Assembly: GCA_002928875.1 (NCBI GenBank)
Contig: PERO01000020.1
Location: 558,001 to 622,000, forward strand
DNA length: 64,000 bases
Direction of reading: 5' to 3'
DNA from: Methylobacterium sp.
GTDB taxonomy: Bacteria; Pseudomonadota; Alphaproteobacteria; Rhizobiales; Beijerinckiaceae
In this document: in pieces, positions 40,465-48,522 of the stretch
Layout: every line of letters starts with the position of its first letter
Numbering within the stretch: position 1 is the stretch's first letter
Made by a program: the position numbers and the translations under genes
Notes under the pieces: model-generated
Told to the model about the DNA's origin: nothing
The model's database searches: none
What the model saw: only the letters and a program-made list of their open reading frames with translations

Positions 40465-41406
40465 ATGGCGGAAAAAGCTGCGATGGTCATTATCTCCCAC
40501 CCTTGGAAAGATAATCCGCTCGAATATCTGATGCGCATCAAGTTTCCACTTGAGCGCGCCTACACTGCGCCGTTTGTAAGCATCAGCTCTCGAAACCTCC
40601 CAATGCGAGACGACGCCTATGTTGAACGCGCAATCCAGTATAGGGCTGAACAGGTAGCGCGGGAGGAAGCACAGAAGGCAGTAGAGCGGCGAAACGCGGA
40701 AGAAAACAATCTGTTCTTCAGTCGTCCTGAATCCAACGCCGACGTCATGTATTGGTCCCGTATGTCTCTTTGGACATTGGAAGATGCGACGGCGCTATCT
40801 TTTGGCAAAGATCCGAGGAAAGTAAGCTGGGAAAAGCTGAAAAATTACGATCGGGTTTCGCCCTTCCCCATCAAATACAAGGAACAGTATGAGCTATTTC
40901 ACCGCGCGAAGCTTGCAGGGCAGCTCTGGGACTCAACGATTCCGAGAGTCTTTCTCGCATGGGCAAGGCGCATGCGCGTTGCAATGCCCCAGGACCTCAT
41001 CGCAGCGGTAGAGGATTTGGGCATACAAATTGCCGACTGGAAGACCCTCTTCGACAATCAGGAGCAGGAAACACAAACTGCCATTGCAAAGAAGGAAGCT
41101 GAGCTTAACGAGCTTCGCCAGCGCATTGCTGAGCTGACGACAAACACCCTCGGATCAGCCCCTCCTTCCCCAGTTGCTGAGAAGTCGCTTGGCATTCGCG
41201 AACGCGAGAGCCTTTTGAAACTGGTGATCGGGATGGCTGTAAACGGGTACGGCTATGATCCGAAGGCAGGGCGGAGCGACAAAATTCGGGAAATCGCCGG
41301 CGATCTTGAACGGCTCGGCATTGCCCTAGATGTCGACACCGTGCGCAAATACGTGAACGAGGGTCGCGGCTTGCTTCCGCCACCCGAAACCGAACAGAAG
41401 CGCTGA
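40465..41406 (+). CDS. Hypothetical island protein with coiled coil
   Basis: The 313-residue protein has no domain I can name. ATG 40465 opens the frame; MVIISHPW a few residues later is an alternative start. Visible features: a charged helix at residues 53-75 (AIQYRAEQVAREEAQKAVERRNAEE), a DATALSFGKDP segment, and a Glu/Lys coiled coil near 200-225 (QTAIAKKEAELNELRQRIAEL). The conserved-looking C terminus LLKLVIGMAVNGYGYDPKAGRSDKIREIAGDLERLGIALDVDTVRKYVNEG resembles a tail often seen in integrative-element proteins that may bind DNA. Composition is more AT-rich than the host genes. Function unknown. Confidence 0.75.
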   Translation: MAEKAAMVIISHPWKDNPLEYLMRIKFPLERAYTAPFVSISSRNLPMRDDAYVERAIQYRAEQVAREEAQKAVERRNAEENNLFFSRPESNADVMYWSRMSLWTLEDATALSFGKDPRKVSWEKLKNYDRVSPFPIKYKEQYELFHRAKLAGQLWDSTIPRVFLAWARRMRVAMPQDLIAAVEDLGIQIADWKTLFDNQEQETQTAIAKKEAELNELRQRIAELTTNTLGSAPPSPVAEKSLGIRERESLLKLVIGMAVNGYGYDPKAGRSDKIREIAGDLERLGIALDVDTVRKYVNEGRGLLPPPETEQKR

Positions 41407-41498
41407 AACCGAATTCGGTTTCGCCCAAACCGAATTCGGCCATGAGCTGAAACGGACATTCTAGGCCTGCCCCGTCTTAACGTGAACGGAGCAGACAT

Positions 41499-41729
41499 AT
41501 GCCGGACAATAGCGGATATCCTTCCTTCCAACTCCCCATCAGCGGTTTCCTTCGCCTTCAATCGATCATCAAGCCGCACGGGCCGATTCCGGTCGGCAAA
41601 TCGACATGGTGGGCTGGCGTCAAGGACGGCCGTTTTCCCCAGCCTGTGAAGCTTGGCTCACGCATCACCGTTTGGCGGGTGGAAGACATTCGGGCTCTTG
41701 TCGCCAAGGGGACCGGTCCCCATGCCTAA
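41499..41729 (+). CDS. AlpA-family transcriptional regulator / excisionase-like protein
   Basis: The 76-residue winged-helix protein matches AlpA: SGFLRLQSIIKPHGPIPVGKSTWWAGVKDGRFPQPVKLGSRITVWRVEDIRALV. AlpA proteins act as excision directionality factors or activators of the element's integrase. Its last 8 bp (stop TAA at 41727-41729) overlap the ATG of the next gene, so the two are coupled. Confidence 0.93.
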   Translation: MPDNSGYPSFQLPISGFLRLQSIIKPHGPIPVGKSTWWAGVKDGRFPQPVKLGSRITVWRVEDIRALVAKGTGPHA

Positions 41730-42150
41730 GCGCCCCGGTTGGCGCAGCATCAAGATCCACCGGAGCTACACCATCGAAGAAGCCGCGCGCCAGTTGAGCG
41801 TGGCGAAAGGCACGGTCCAGCGATGGCTGAAGACGGACGGATTGCCAGCGATGAAGGATCAGCGCCCCTTCCTGATCCACGGGCAGGACCTGATTGAATT
41901 CCTGAAACGCGACAAGCGATCCGGAAAGAAATGTAAGCTCCACGAAGCCTATTGTTTCTCCTGCCGCGAGCCGCGTGAACCGGCTGAGCGAATGGCTGAT
42001 CTCGTGGCGATTTCCGACAAGATCGGAGACCTCCAAGCCCTTTGCAGCCATTGCGGCGGCCTGATGCACAAGCGCGTGTCGATGCGCTTACAGGGTCAGC
42101 TTGGGACGCTTTTGGACCTCACGATCAGACAGCGCCAGTCGTCCATGTAG
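41722..42150 (+). CDS. HTH (MerR/excisionase-like) protein with C-terminal zinc ribbon
   Basis: The start is ATG 41722 (MPKRPGWRSIKIHRSYT), overlapping alpA by 8 bp. The 142-residue protein has an N-terminal excisionase-type HTH (YTIEEAARQLSVAKGTVQRWLKTDGLPAM, LIHGQDLIEFLKR). A C-terminal Cys set (AYCFSCREPREP and LCSHCGGLM) could bind one zinc. It lies directly upstream of the second tyrosine recombinase, whose directionality or target choice it may control. That link is inferred from position only. Confidence 0.82.
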   Translation: MPKRPGWRSIKIHRSYTIEEAARQLSVAKGTVQRWLKTDGLPAMKDQRPFLIHGQDLIEFLKRDKRSGKKCKLHEAYCFSCREPREPAERMADLVAISDKIGDLQALCSHCGGLMHKRVSMRLQGQLGTLLDLTIRQRQSSM

Positions 42151-42361
42151 CAAATACACGATTGTTGCCAGTTGTGGGGACTATGGTGACCCGGCGCGGC
42201 GTCCCGATGCTGCCCTGAGGCCCCCCGGAACTACGTTCTGAACGGCTCCCGCCGGATCGACTTCGAGAGTTACAGCGATACCGCACCAACGGCAATAAGC
42301 ACCCATAGGGAAGTGACGCAAACCCAGTCTGAATGATGACTTCAGAAAGGACCCAAAGACG
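42151..42361. other. Intergenic segment upstream of the second recombinase
   Basis: These 211 bp contain no gene. GAAC-TAC-GTTC (42228-42238) is a small inverted repeat and could be part of a recombination or operator site. Nothing else is clear. Confidence 0.35.
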
Positions 42362-43465
42362 ATGCGAAAGCTCAACCCGAAAAACGAACGGATCAAGCGC
42401 GACTACCTCGCCTTCTTGACCGAGGCCAAGCGACAATCCGTGAAGAGCGTGGATCAGGCTGCGGCGGCAATCAGTGCCTTCGATGCCTATAACCGGCACC
42501 GGGATTTCAGGCTCTTTCACATCGAGCAAGCCAAGGGCTTCAAGCGCCATTTGCAAGAGCTGGCAAACAGCGAAACCGGCAAACCCCTCGCGGTCGCCAC
42601 GGTTCACTCCCGCTTGATGGCGCTGAAGGCTTTCTTCCAATGGTTGGCAGGGAGGCCGGGGTTTCGCCGGATCAGCTATGGCGATGCCGAGTATTTCAAT
42701 CCGTCTGCGAATGACACCCGGATCGCCAGCGCCGCGCGCGAGAAGCCCGCACCAAGCCTAGAGCAGATACGGCACGTTCTCGCGAGCATGCCGCACGAAA
42801 CGGACATCGAGAAGCGTAACCGGGCGCTGATCGCCTTCACGATCCTCACGGGCGCACGCGACGATGCGATTGCCTCTCTCGCCATCGGCAATGTGGACCT
42901 CAAAGCGCGCATGGTGATGCAGGACGCCCGCACGGTGCGCACCAAGCGCCGCAAGACCTTCCCGACCTACTTCTTTCCGGTTGGCGATGACATCGAAGCC
43001 ATCGTGGCGGATTGGCTCAATCACCTTCAGACGGTCCTGCATTTCGGGCCGAATGATCCGCTCTTCCCCAAGACGCGCGTTGTTAGCATGGAAGGTGCAG
43101 GCTTTACCGTTGCGGGGATTTCACGCGAGCCGTGGAGCAATGCCCAGGCGATCCGCACCATCTTCCGCGATGCCTTCGCGGCAGCCGGATTGCCCTACTT
43201 CATCCCGCATTCCTTCCGCCGCACCTTGGCGATGATCGGGGAAAAGACCTGCAAGACCCCTGAGGCTTTCAAGGCGTGGAGCCAGAACCTTGGGCATGAA
43301 GGCGTGCTCACCACCTTCACAAGCTACGGCGCGGTTGCTCCGCATCGGCAGGCGGAAATCATTGGCGGGATGCGCACCAAGCCAAACCTTGCGACCGGCG
43401 ATCTAGACGCGGCCACAATCCAGCGCGTGCTGCAACACGTCTCCCAGAACTTCAACACGCGCTAA
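42362..43465 (+). CDS. Second tyrosine recombinase / site-specific integrase
   Basis: The 367-residue protein is not of the DUF4102 type. It has a SAM-like N-terminal domain (SVDQAAAAISAFDAYNRHRDF, HSRLMALKAFFQWLAGRPGF) and a full catalytic set. R166 is in FTILTGARDDAIASL, a Lys in the KRRKTFPTYFFPV turn, H283/R286 in IPHSFRRTLA, H312 in NLGHEGV and Y322 in FTSYGAV. It is therefore probably active. It follows the HTH/zinc-ribbon gene and is convergent with the R-M gene, 18 bp apart. It may move a nested unit, or serve the R-M locus in another way. Confidence 0.9.
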   Translation: MRKLNPKNERIKRDYLAFLTEAKRQSVKSVDQAAAAISAFDAYNRHRDFRLFHIEQAKGFKRHLQELANSETGKPLAVATVHSRLMALKAFFQWLAGRPGFRRISYGDAEYFNPSANDTRIASAAREKPAPSLEQIRHVLASMPHETDIEKRNRALIAFTILTGARDDAIASLAIGNVDLKARMVMQDARTVRTKRRKTFPTYFFPVGDDIEAIVADWLNHLQTVLHFGPNDPLFPKTRVVSMEGAGFTVAGISREPWSNAQAIRTIFRDAFAAAGLPYFIPHSFRRTLAMIGEKTCKTPEAFKAWSQNLGHEGVLTTFTSYGAVAPHRQAEIIGGMRTKPNLATGDLDAATIQRVLQHVSQNFNTR

Positions 43466-43483
43466 ATCTGATCCGAACTTGGA

Positions 43484-46400
43484 TCAGGATGCCAGAGTCA
43501 TCGAAATCGTTTTCATGATGCGGTCGGTTTCGGATAGGATTTTCAGGATGCGCTGATAATGCTTCGCATCCTCAAACGAGAGTTGCCTGCCTTTTCGATC
43601 CTTGAGCCATTTCTGGGCAGGCTGATAGCCCCCGATATAGAATTCCCATGAAACGGGCGGGGCTTCATCGAAATACTGGGCCTTATTGATCCACACCCGG
43701 CCATCGCGGAATTCGGGCTTCTCAACCACGGTGTTTCCCTCACCCTTGAAGGGATAGGGCGTAGGGCCGATAGCGGCGGGCTCCATCAGGTGGAGTTTGC
43801 GCAGAAGCGTACCCTTGGCGGAGATATCCCAGAATTCATCCGGGCTGGCAGGCCAAGGAATGCGGGGGAAATCAATCTTGAGGAACTCCGCATATGTGCG
43901 GCGATAGGCCGGGCAATGCAGCACGCCATAGATATAATCGAACACCGCGACTTCATGGGGCGTGCCGTGGGTGGGGTGGGTGGCAAGGGTTTGCAGGCGT
44001 TTGTAGAGTTTAGGATCGAAGTTGACGCGGCGGGTTTTGTCGAGGTCTTGTTCGGATGGGTAGAGGTAGAGGGGAAAATGATAGGATTGTATCGTGCTTT
44101 CCCCAGTTTTCATTTCACTTGGACAGTCAGTGACAAAGAAATGTGTGAGCAAACCTGATTTGTTCTGTCGTCCTGAAATAAGTGCGAGATTAGATCCATC
44201 GATCATGTGGCGCATAAGCCCTCGCCGAGAGTCACCTCTGGGGATTATTCTATTAATCCGTGCGTATGGATAGTAGGTCCAACGCCAATCTAGCGGTCGG
44301 TATGCAACCCTCACAAAATCGATATCTTTCGGATATGCAAAATTCTCTCGCTGCTCGGCGAGCTTCCAGTCCTTTGTCTCAGAAAAGCGATACTTCCTAA
44401 ATAGAACTTCAGCCTCCAAGGAGGTTACATCATTGACCATCTGGACAGCATCGGAACGGTTATAATTACCCGTTATTAGGAGGCTGTCCTTTCGGAATTT
44501 GATTCCGCTAAGGCCGGAAACAAAAAACACGTCTAACTTAAAGCCATTCTCATATAGTGGCCTTTCAACAAATTTCCTACAAGTGAAGAAATGGTAGTCT
44601 CCGAGAAAGTTTGCATCAAAAAATTTGACAGATTTCAGGCTATTTTTGAAAAGATATTCATATTTTAACTGCCTCGCACCCCAAACGTCTGCGACTTTTA
44701 CATCCGCTAAATTTTTGCTTTCAGAAATTTTAAATGCAACAATGATCGAGACACCTTGCATAATGTCAAACACATTTTTGTCCGGAATCCCGTCAGGCGT
44801 TCGCTCTCTCTTATTGGAGTCACCGTGAAGATTTACAATGTATATCTTGTCAAATGTCTCTCTAAGATGTTTCCTCATTTTCCGATGAACCACTCCATCC
44901 AAAAACGAATTGTTTGTGATCATAGCAAAAATACCGTTTTTGTTTGCCGCTACAAACGTTTCAGCAAGTGCAATGAATTTTACGTAGTCGTCCGAAAGAG
45001 AATTCATGCTAGTTTCGTCAAGGTCTGCCTTATAGGGCGCAACGAGTTCCTGCGCGTGATCCCCCTTGTTGCTTGAAGAAACTGAATACGGCGGATTGCC
45101 AATCACGCACATGATCGGCGTCTGGCGTTTGATGCTGTTGGCTTCGCGCGCCTCACGCGTCAGCCATTGCGCCATGAAGAGATCACGTACATCGCGCTCG
45201 CCTTCCTCAAGGCTGTTGGTGAGGTAAACGCCAAGGCGAGGCGGGTTGCCGGTCGGCTTATAGCCTAGCTCGGTGAGAATCATATCGAGCTTCATGTGGC
45301 ACATGGCATAGGAGGCCATGAGCAACTCGAAGCCATGCAGGCGCGGGATCAGATCTTTCTCGATATAGGAAGACCACATCCCCTCCGCGACACCCTTCAC
45401 CTTGGGCGCGATCTGCTTGATCACTTCCGCGAGGAACGTGCCCGTGCCCGTCGCGGGATCAAGAATCTGAACGCGGTGAACCTCTTTTTTTGAGATGATC
45501 GGCTTTGATTTGCTGTCTGTGGTGCCGGTATCCCAATCGACGGTGACTTTCGAGGTGTCCGCCAAGCCCTCGGTTAAGCCGAATTCGGTTTGCAGCACTT
45601 CATCCACTGCACGCACGATGAAATTCACCACCGGCTCCGGCGTATACCAGACGCCACGCGCCTTGCGCTTCGCGGGGTTATAGGCCGCAAGGAAGGTCTC
45701 ATAGAAGTGCAGGAAGGGGTCTTGCTGGCCTGTCAGCTTGCCGAAGCCCGCCATGATTTTTTTGACGTTCGCAGCCTGAAAAATCTTCGCGAGATCGTCG
45801 ATTACCCATGCGATTCGATCATCAAGGTTTGGGCCTGCGATGAAGCCGAAGAGGTTTCGTAGGAAGGGGTTGGACTTGGGCAGAAGCTCCAGCGCCTCTT
45901 GCCTTGTGAACGTGCCCAATGACGTATCGTGCAGGCGAGCCGCAAACATGCCATAGGCGATTGTTTCGGCGTAGATATCCGCGAAATCCTCCGGCGTGAT
46001 GTCGTGGATCAGGTGCTCCTTGAACGCCTTGAACTGCCCTGCCAGCTCCGACTGGAATTCGTGATCAAGCTTCAGGGTATTGAAGAGGACATCCTTGATC
46101 AGCACAGCCTTGCCTGCCATGCGCTGAGCAAGGTCTTTCGGTGAAGTGATCGTTTGGGGACGCTGGGCAACGAAGTCCCGCAACAGATTTTCGAGCCGCG
46201 CGAATTGACCGGGTATCGGCTGAATGCCCATCAGGAAATCGGCGATGGTCACCGACGCAATCAGGTTGCCGTCGCGATAAAAATCCCAGTCGAGGCAATT
46301 CGTGTAAATGAGGTTCGGTAAGCCCGCCCGGTAGCGATCCTGTTGGCGCTTATTGGCATCCTTCATGGCGCGGATATCCAAATCGATATCCTTCGCCTCC

Positions 46401-46603
46401 AGATGCCCGATAGCGATTTCGCCGCGCAACACGATAAAGTCAGGTGCACCGACTTCGGTCTTTGCTGCATCGTTGACCGGCGTCAGGTCATCCGCCAGCG
46501 CCTTCAGCAAGTCGTGCAATGCAGGCCGGTAGGCGTGTTCACGAGCGATGCCAGTCTTATGGACAGCTTGCACTGCTGAAATGAAATTGGAGATGATGCT
46601 CAT
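43484..46603 (-). CDS. Single-chain restriction-modification enzyme (type IIG / helicase-less ISP-like)
   Basis: The start is ATG 46603 (MSIISNFISAVQAVHKTG). The 1039-residue protein combines three parts. A PD-(D/E)XK nuclease is suggested by APDFIVL and GHLEAK (D55, E69, K71). An N6-adenine methylase follows, with motif I ILDPATGTGTFLAEV (about 381-394) and the catalytic IGNPPY (503-506). The C-terminal specificity domain is of ISP type (DKIYIVNLHGDSNKR, VRVAYRPLDWRWTYY, FPLYLYPSEQ). No SF2 helicase lies between nuclease and methylase, unlike true type ISP enzymes. The specificity part (about 44100-45050) is markedly AT-rich. It should modify and cut invading DNA. Confidence 0.88.
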   Translation of the reverse strand: MSIISNFISAVQAVHKTGIAREHAYRPALHDLLKALADDLTPVNDAAKTEVGAPDFIVLRGEIAIGHLEAKDIDLDIRAMKDANKRQQDRYRAGLPNLIYTNCLDWDFYRDGNLIASVTIADFLMGIQPIPGQFARLENLLRDFVAQRPQTITSPKDLAQRMAGKAVLIKDVLFNTLKLDHEFQSELAGQFKAFKEHLIHDITPEDFADIYAETIAYGMFAARLHDTSLGTFTRQEALELLPKSNPFLRNLFGFIAGPNLDDRIAWVIDDLAKIFQAANVKKIMAGFGKLTGQQDPFLHFYETFLAAYNPAKRKARGVWYTPEPVVNFIVRAVDEVLQTEFGLTEGLADTSKVTVDWDTGTTDSKSKPIISKKEVHRVQILDPATGTGTFLAEVIKQIAPKVKGVAEGMWSSYIEKDLIPRLHGFELLMASYAMCHMKLDMILTELGYKPTGNPPRLGVYLTNSLEEGERDVRDLFMAQWLTREAREANSIKRQTPIMCVIGNPPYSVSSSNKGDHAQELVAPYKADLDETSMNSLSDDYVKFIALAETFVAANKNGIFAMITNNSFLDGVVHRKMRKHLRETFDKIYIVNLHGDSNKRERTPDGIPDKNVFDIMQGVSIIVAFKISESKNLADVKVADVWGARQLKYEYLFKNSLKSVKFFDANFLGDYHFFTCRKFVERPLYENGFKLDVFFVSGLSGIKFRKDSLLITGNYNRSDAVQMVNDVTSLEAEVLFRKYRFSETKDWKLAEQRENFAYPKDIDFVRVAYRPLDWRWTYYPYARINRIIPRGDSRRGLMRHMIDGSNLALISGRQNKSGLLTHFFVTDCPSEMKTGESTIQSYHFPLYLYPSEQDLDKTRRVNFDPKLYKRLQTLATHPTHGTPHEVAVFDYIYGVLHCPAYRRTYAEFLKIDFPRIPWPASPDEFWDISAKGTLLRKLHLMEPAAIGPTPYPFKGEGNTVVEKPEFRDGRVWINKAQYFDEAPPVSWEFYIGGYQPAQKWLKDRKGRQLSFEDAKHYQRILKILSETDRIMKTISMTLAS

Positions 46604-46673
46604 ATTCGGCCTTCGCGCGCTGCGTGAATCAGTGGCAACTTCCAAGGCCGAAACATTGCACAGGCAACCGGAC

Positions 46674-46745
46674 GTTGGGTATTCGGCAAGCAATCTTGCA
46701 GCCCAAAAATCGCCTAGCGCCGCAATTTGTTGGGCTTTTTGTTGG
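46674..46745. repeat. Right cluster of GTTGGG-type repeats (putative arm sites)
   Basis: GTTGGGT (46674), GCCCAAAAA (46701) and GTTGGGCTTTTTGTTGG (46729-46745) lie between the R-M start codon and attR. GTTGGGCTTTTT is the exact inverse of AAAAAGCCCAAC near the left end. Confidence 0.5.
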
Positions 46746-46801
46746 TCTTTTCAAAACCGCATTTATTTTTCACGCTTTACATCAATAGCATAAGCCGTTC
46801 T

Positions 46802-46817
46802 TTCGATTCCCTCTTGC
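46802..46817 (+). repeat. attR: right copy of the 16-bp island repeat
   Basis: TTCGATTCCCTCTTGC is identical to 38940-38955. The following bases (TCCGGG) differ from the tRNA end (GGCACC). Flanking chromosomal genes resume at 46861. Confidence 0.78.
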
Positions 46818-46860
46818 TCCGGGTGAGACTGGTGGCTCGGGCGGAGCGGGATGTCCGGCG

Positions 46861-47880
46861 TTAGCGGACAGGGGGCGCGTAGAGGATGCCGCCGGCGCTC
46901 CAGAGCTGGTTCAGGCCGCGCGGGATGCCGAGGCGCGAGCCGGTCCCGACATTCCGTTCATAGAGTTCGGCAAAGTTGCCGACGGCCTCGATGGCGCGGC
47001 GGGCCCACGCATCCTCGAGGCCCAGCATCCGGCCAAGACCGCCTTCCAGGCCGAGGAGGCGCCGCACGTCGGGCTTGTTCGATTGGAGGGCCTGCGGCAG
47101 GGATTGCGCCGAAACGCCCAGTTCTTCGGCATCGATCAGCGCGAAAGCCACCCATTTCACGATATTGTGCCAGCGCAGATCGTCGCCGCGGGTCACAGGG
47201 CCCAGCGGCTCCTTCGAGATGATGTCAGGCAGGATGATGGCCTCGGCCGGCCGGTCGAGTTTCAGGCGCTCGGCAAACAGGCCGGAATTGTCGGTCGTCA
47301 CGGCGATGCACTCGCCTTTTGCAAAGCCGGCGAGGGTGCTCGCCGAATCCGGATAGACCTTGATCTCGACCGTCATGGCGTTGGCCGCGAAGAAATCGCG
47401 CGCCGCGCCCTGGCTGGTCGTGCCGGCCTGCACGCAGACGGCCTTGCCGCCAAGTTCCAGCGCCGAGGTGAGGCCGGAATTCCGCCGCACCATGAAGCCC
47501 TGCCCGTCATGAAACAGCACGGCCGCGAAAAGCAGGCCGAATTCCGCCTCGCGCTGCAGGGTCCAGGTCGAGTTGCGGGAAAGAACGTCAATGCGCCCCG
47601 CCTTCAACGCGTCAAACCGCTCGGCGGCGGTGAGCGGCACGAAGGTCACGCGATCCGGATTGCCCAGCACCGCCGCAGCCACGGCGCGGCAGAAATCGAC
47701 GTCGAAACCGGCCCATTTTCCATCCTGCTGGAAGGAGAAGCCGTAAAGCCCGGTGCTCACGCCGCATTGCAGGCTGCCGCGCTGGCGCACCTGCTCCAGG
47801 GTGCCGGTTTGCGCCGCAGCCGACCCGGTGAAGCCGAAGAGGGCGAGGGACAGGGCCGCGAGCGTTCTGCGCCACATCAT
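46861..47880 (-). CDS. Amino-acid ABC transporter substrate-binding protein, AapJ-like
   Basis: The start is ATG 47880, after GAGGAG; a signal peptide follows (LAALSLALFGFTGSAAAQ). The 339-residue periplasmic protein matches the general L-amino-acid binding protein AapJ: LEQVRQRGSLQCGVSTGLYGFS, GKWAGFDVDFCRAVAAAVLG, DVLSRNSTWTLQRE and FAELYERNVG. No permease or ATPase gene accompanies it, so it is an orphan here. It is the last gene of a unit with a lipoprotein and an L,D-transpeptidase (10-bp gap). The island inserted just beyond its stop. Confidence 0.92.
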   Translation of the reverse strand: MMWRRTLAALSLALFGFTGSAAAQTGTLEQVRQRGSLQCGVSTGLYGFSFQQDGKWAGFDVDFCRAVAAAVLGNPDRVTFVPLTAAERFDALKAGRIDVLSRNSTWTLQREAEFGLLFAAVLFHDGQGFMVRRNSGLTSALELGGKAVCVQAGTTSQGAARDFFAANAMTVEIKVYPDSASTLAGFAKGECIAVTTDNSGLFAERLKLDRPAEAIILPDIISKEPLGPVTRGDDLRWHNIVKWVAFALIDAEELGVSAQSLPQALQSNKPDVRRLLGLEGGLGRMLGLEDAWARRAIEAVGNFAELYERNVGTGSRLGIPRGLNQLWSAGGILYAPPVR

Positions 47881-47890
47881 GGAAAGCTCC

Positions 47891-48502
47891 TCAGACCTGC
47901 GGGCCATGCCGGATGACGACTTTCGCGCCCACCGGCACGCGTTCGAACAGGTCGATCACGTCGCCATTGGCAAGGCGGAAACAGCCCGAGGAGATCGCCT
48001 GCCCGATCGTCTCCGGCTGGTTGGTGCCATGGATGCGATAGACCGTGGAGCCGAGATAGAGCGCCCGCGCACCCATGGGGTTGCCCGGCCCGCCAGCCAT
48101 GAAACGCGGCAGATAGGGCTGGCGCTGGATCATCTCGGGCGGCGGGGTCCAGTCTGGCCATTCGGCCTTGCGGGTCACCTTCTGCAGGCCCGCCCACTGG
48201 AAGCCCTCGCGCCCCACGCCGATGCCGTAGCGCAGCGCGCGATTGTTGCCCATCACCACGTAGAGAAACCGCTCGGAGGTGTGAATGACGACCGTGTTCG
48301 GCGGATCGCTCGAGCGGAAGAACACCATCTGCCGGGCATAGGGCCCATCCTCGATGATCGTCTCGGGGGTCGAGACCCGGCCAGGCTCGTCGCCGATATC
48401 CATCGTCTCCGGCGGCGGCTTGTGCGCCTGCGCCAGGGCGGAGGTCGCGAGCGGCATCGCGAGCATGGCGACGAGGAGGGCGAGGGAAAGAACGCGATTC
48501 AT
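47891..48502 (-). CDS. L,D-transpeptidase (YkuD domain), Sec-exported
   Basis: The start is ATG 48502, preceded by GGAGGTGACA, a near-perfect ribosome-binding site. A signal peptide follows (VLSLALLVAMLAMPLATSALAQ). The 203-residue protein has the YkuD active-site motif HGTNQPETIGQAISSGCFRLANGDV with His and Cys, and the upstream GNPMGARALYLGSTVYRIHG. It should cross-link peptidoglycan in the periplasm. The lipoprotein gene lies 20 bp upstream and the AapJ-like gene 10 bp downstream. Confidence 0.93.
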   Translation of the reverse strand: MNRVLSLALLVAMLAMPLATSALAQAHKPPPETMDIGDEPGRVSTPETIIEDGPYARQMVFFRSSDPPNTVVIHTSERFLYVVMGNNRALRYGIGVGREGFQWAGLQKVTRKAEWPDWTPPPEMIQRQPYLPRFMAGGPGNPMGARALYLGSTVYRIHGTNQPETIGQAISSGCFRLANGDVIDLFERVPVGAKVVIRHGPQV

Positions 48503-48522
48503 GATTGTCACCTCCCGCTCAC

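Larger units (their letters stand above)
38940..46817. mobile_element. tRNA-Thr genomic island with restriction-modification cargo
   Basis: The element of about 7.9 kb is bounded by the 16-bp repeat. It contains, in order, integrase, hypothetical, AlpA-like, HTH/zinc-finger, second tyrosine recombinase, and on the minus strand a single-chain R-M enzyme. Its base composition is more AT-rich than the flanks, most clearly in the R-M gene. No transfer, replication or phage structural gene is present, so it would depend on helpers or be a relic. The repeat stops before the GGCACCA of the tRNA, so the right junction may have decayed. Confidence 0.82.

Noticed and set aside
42125-42640. 171-codon minus-strand ORF at the start of the second recombinase
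   Set aside because: It overlaps the recombinase start and the spacer, and has no recognisable domain or ribosome-binding site.
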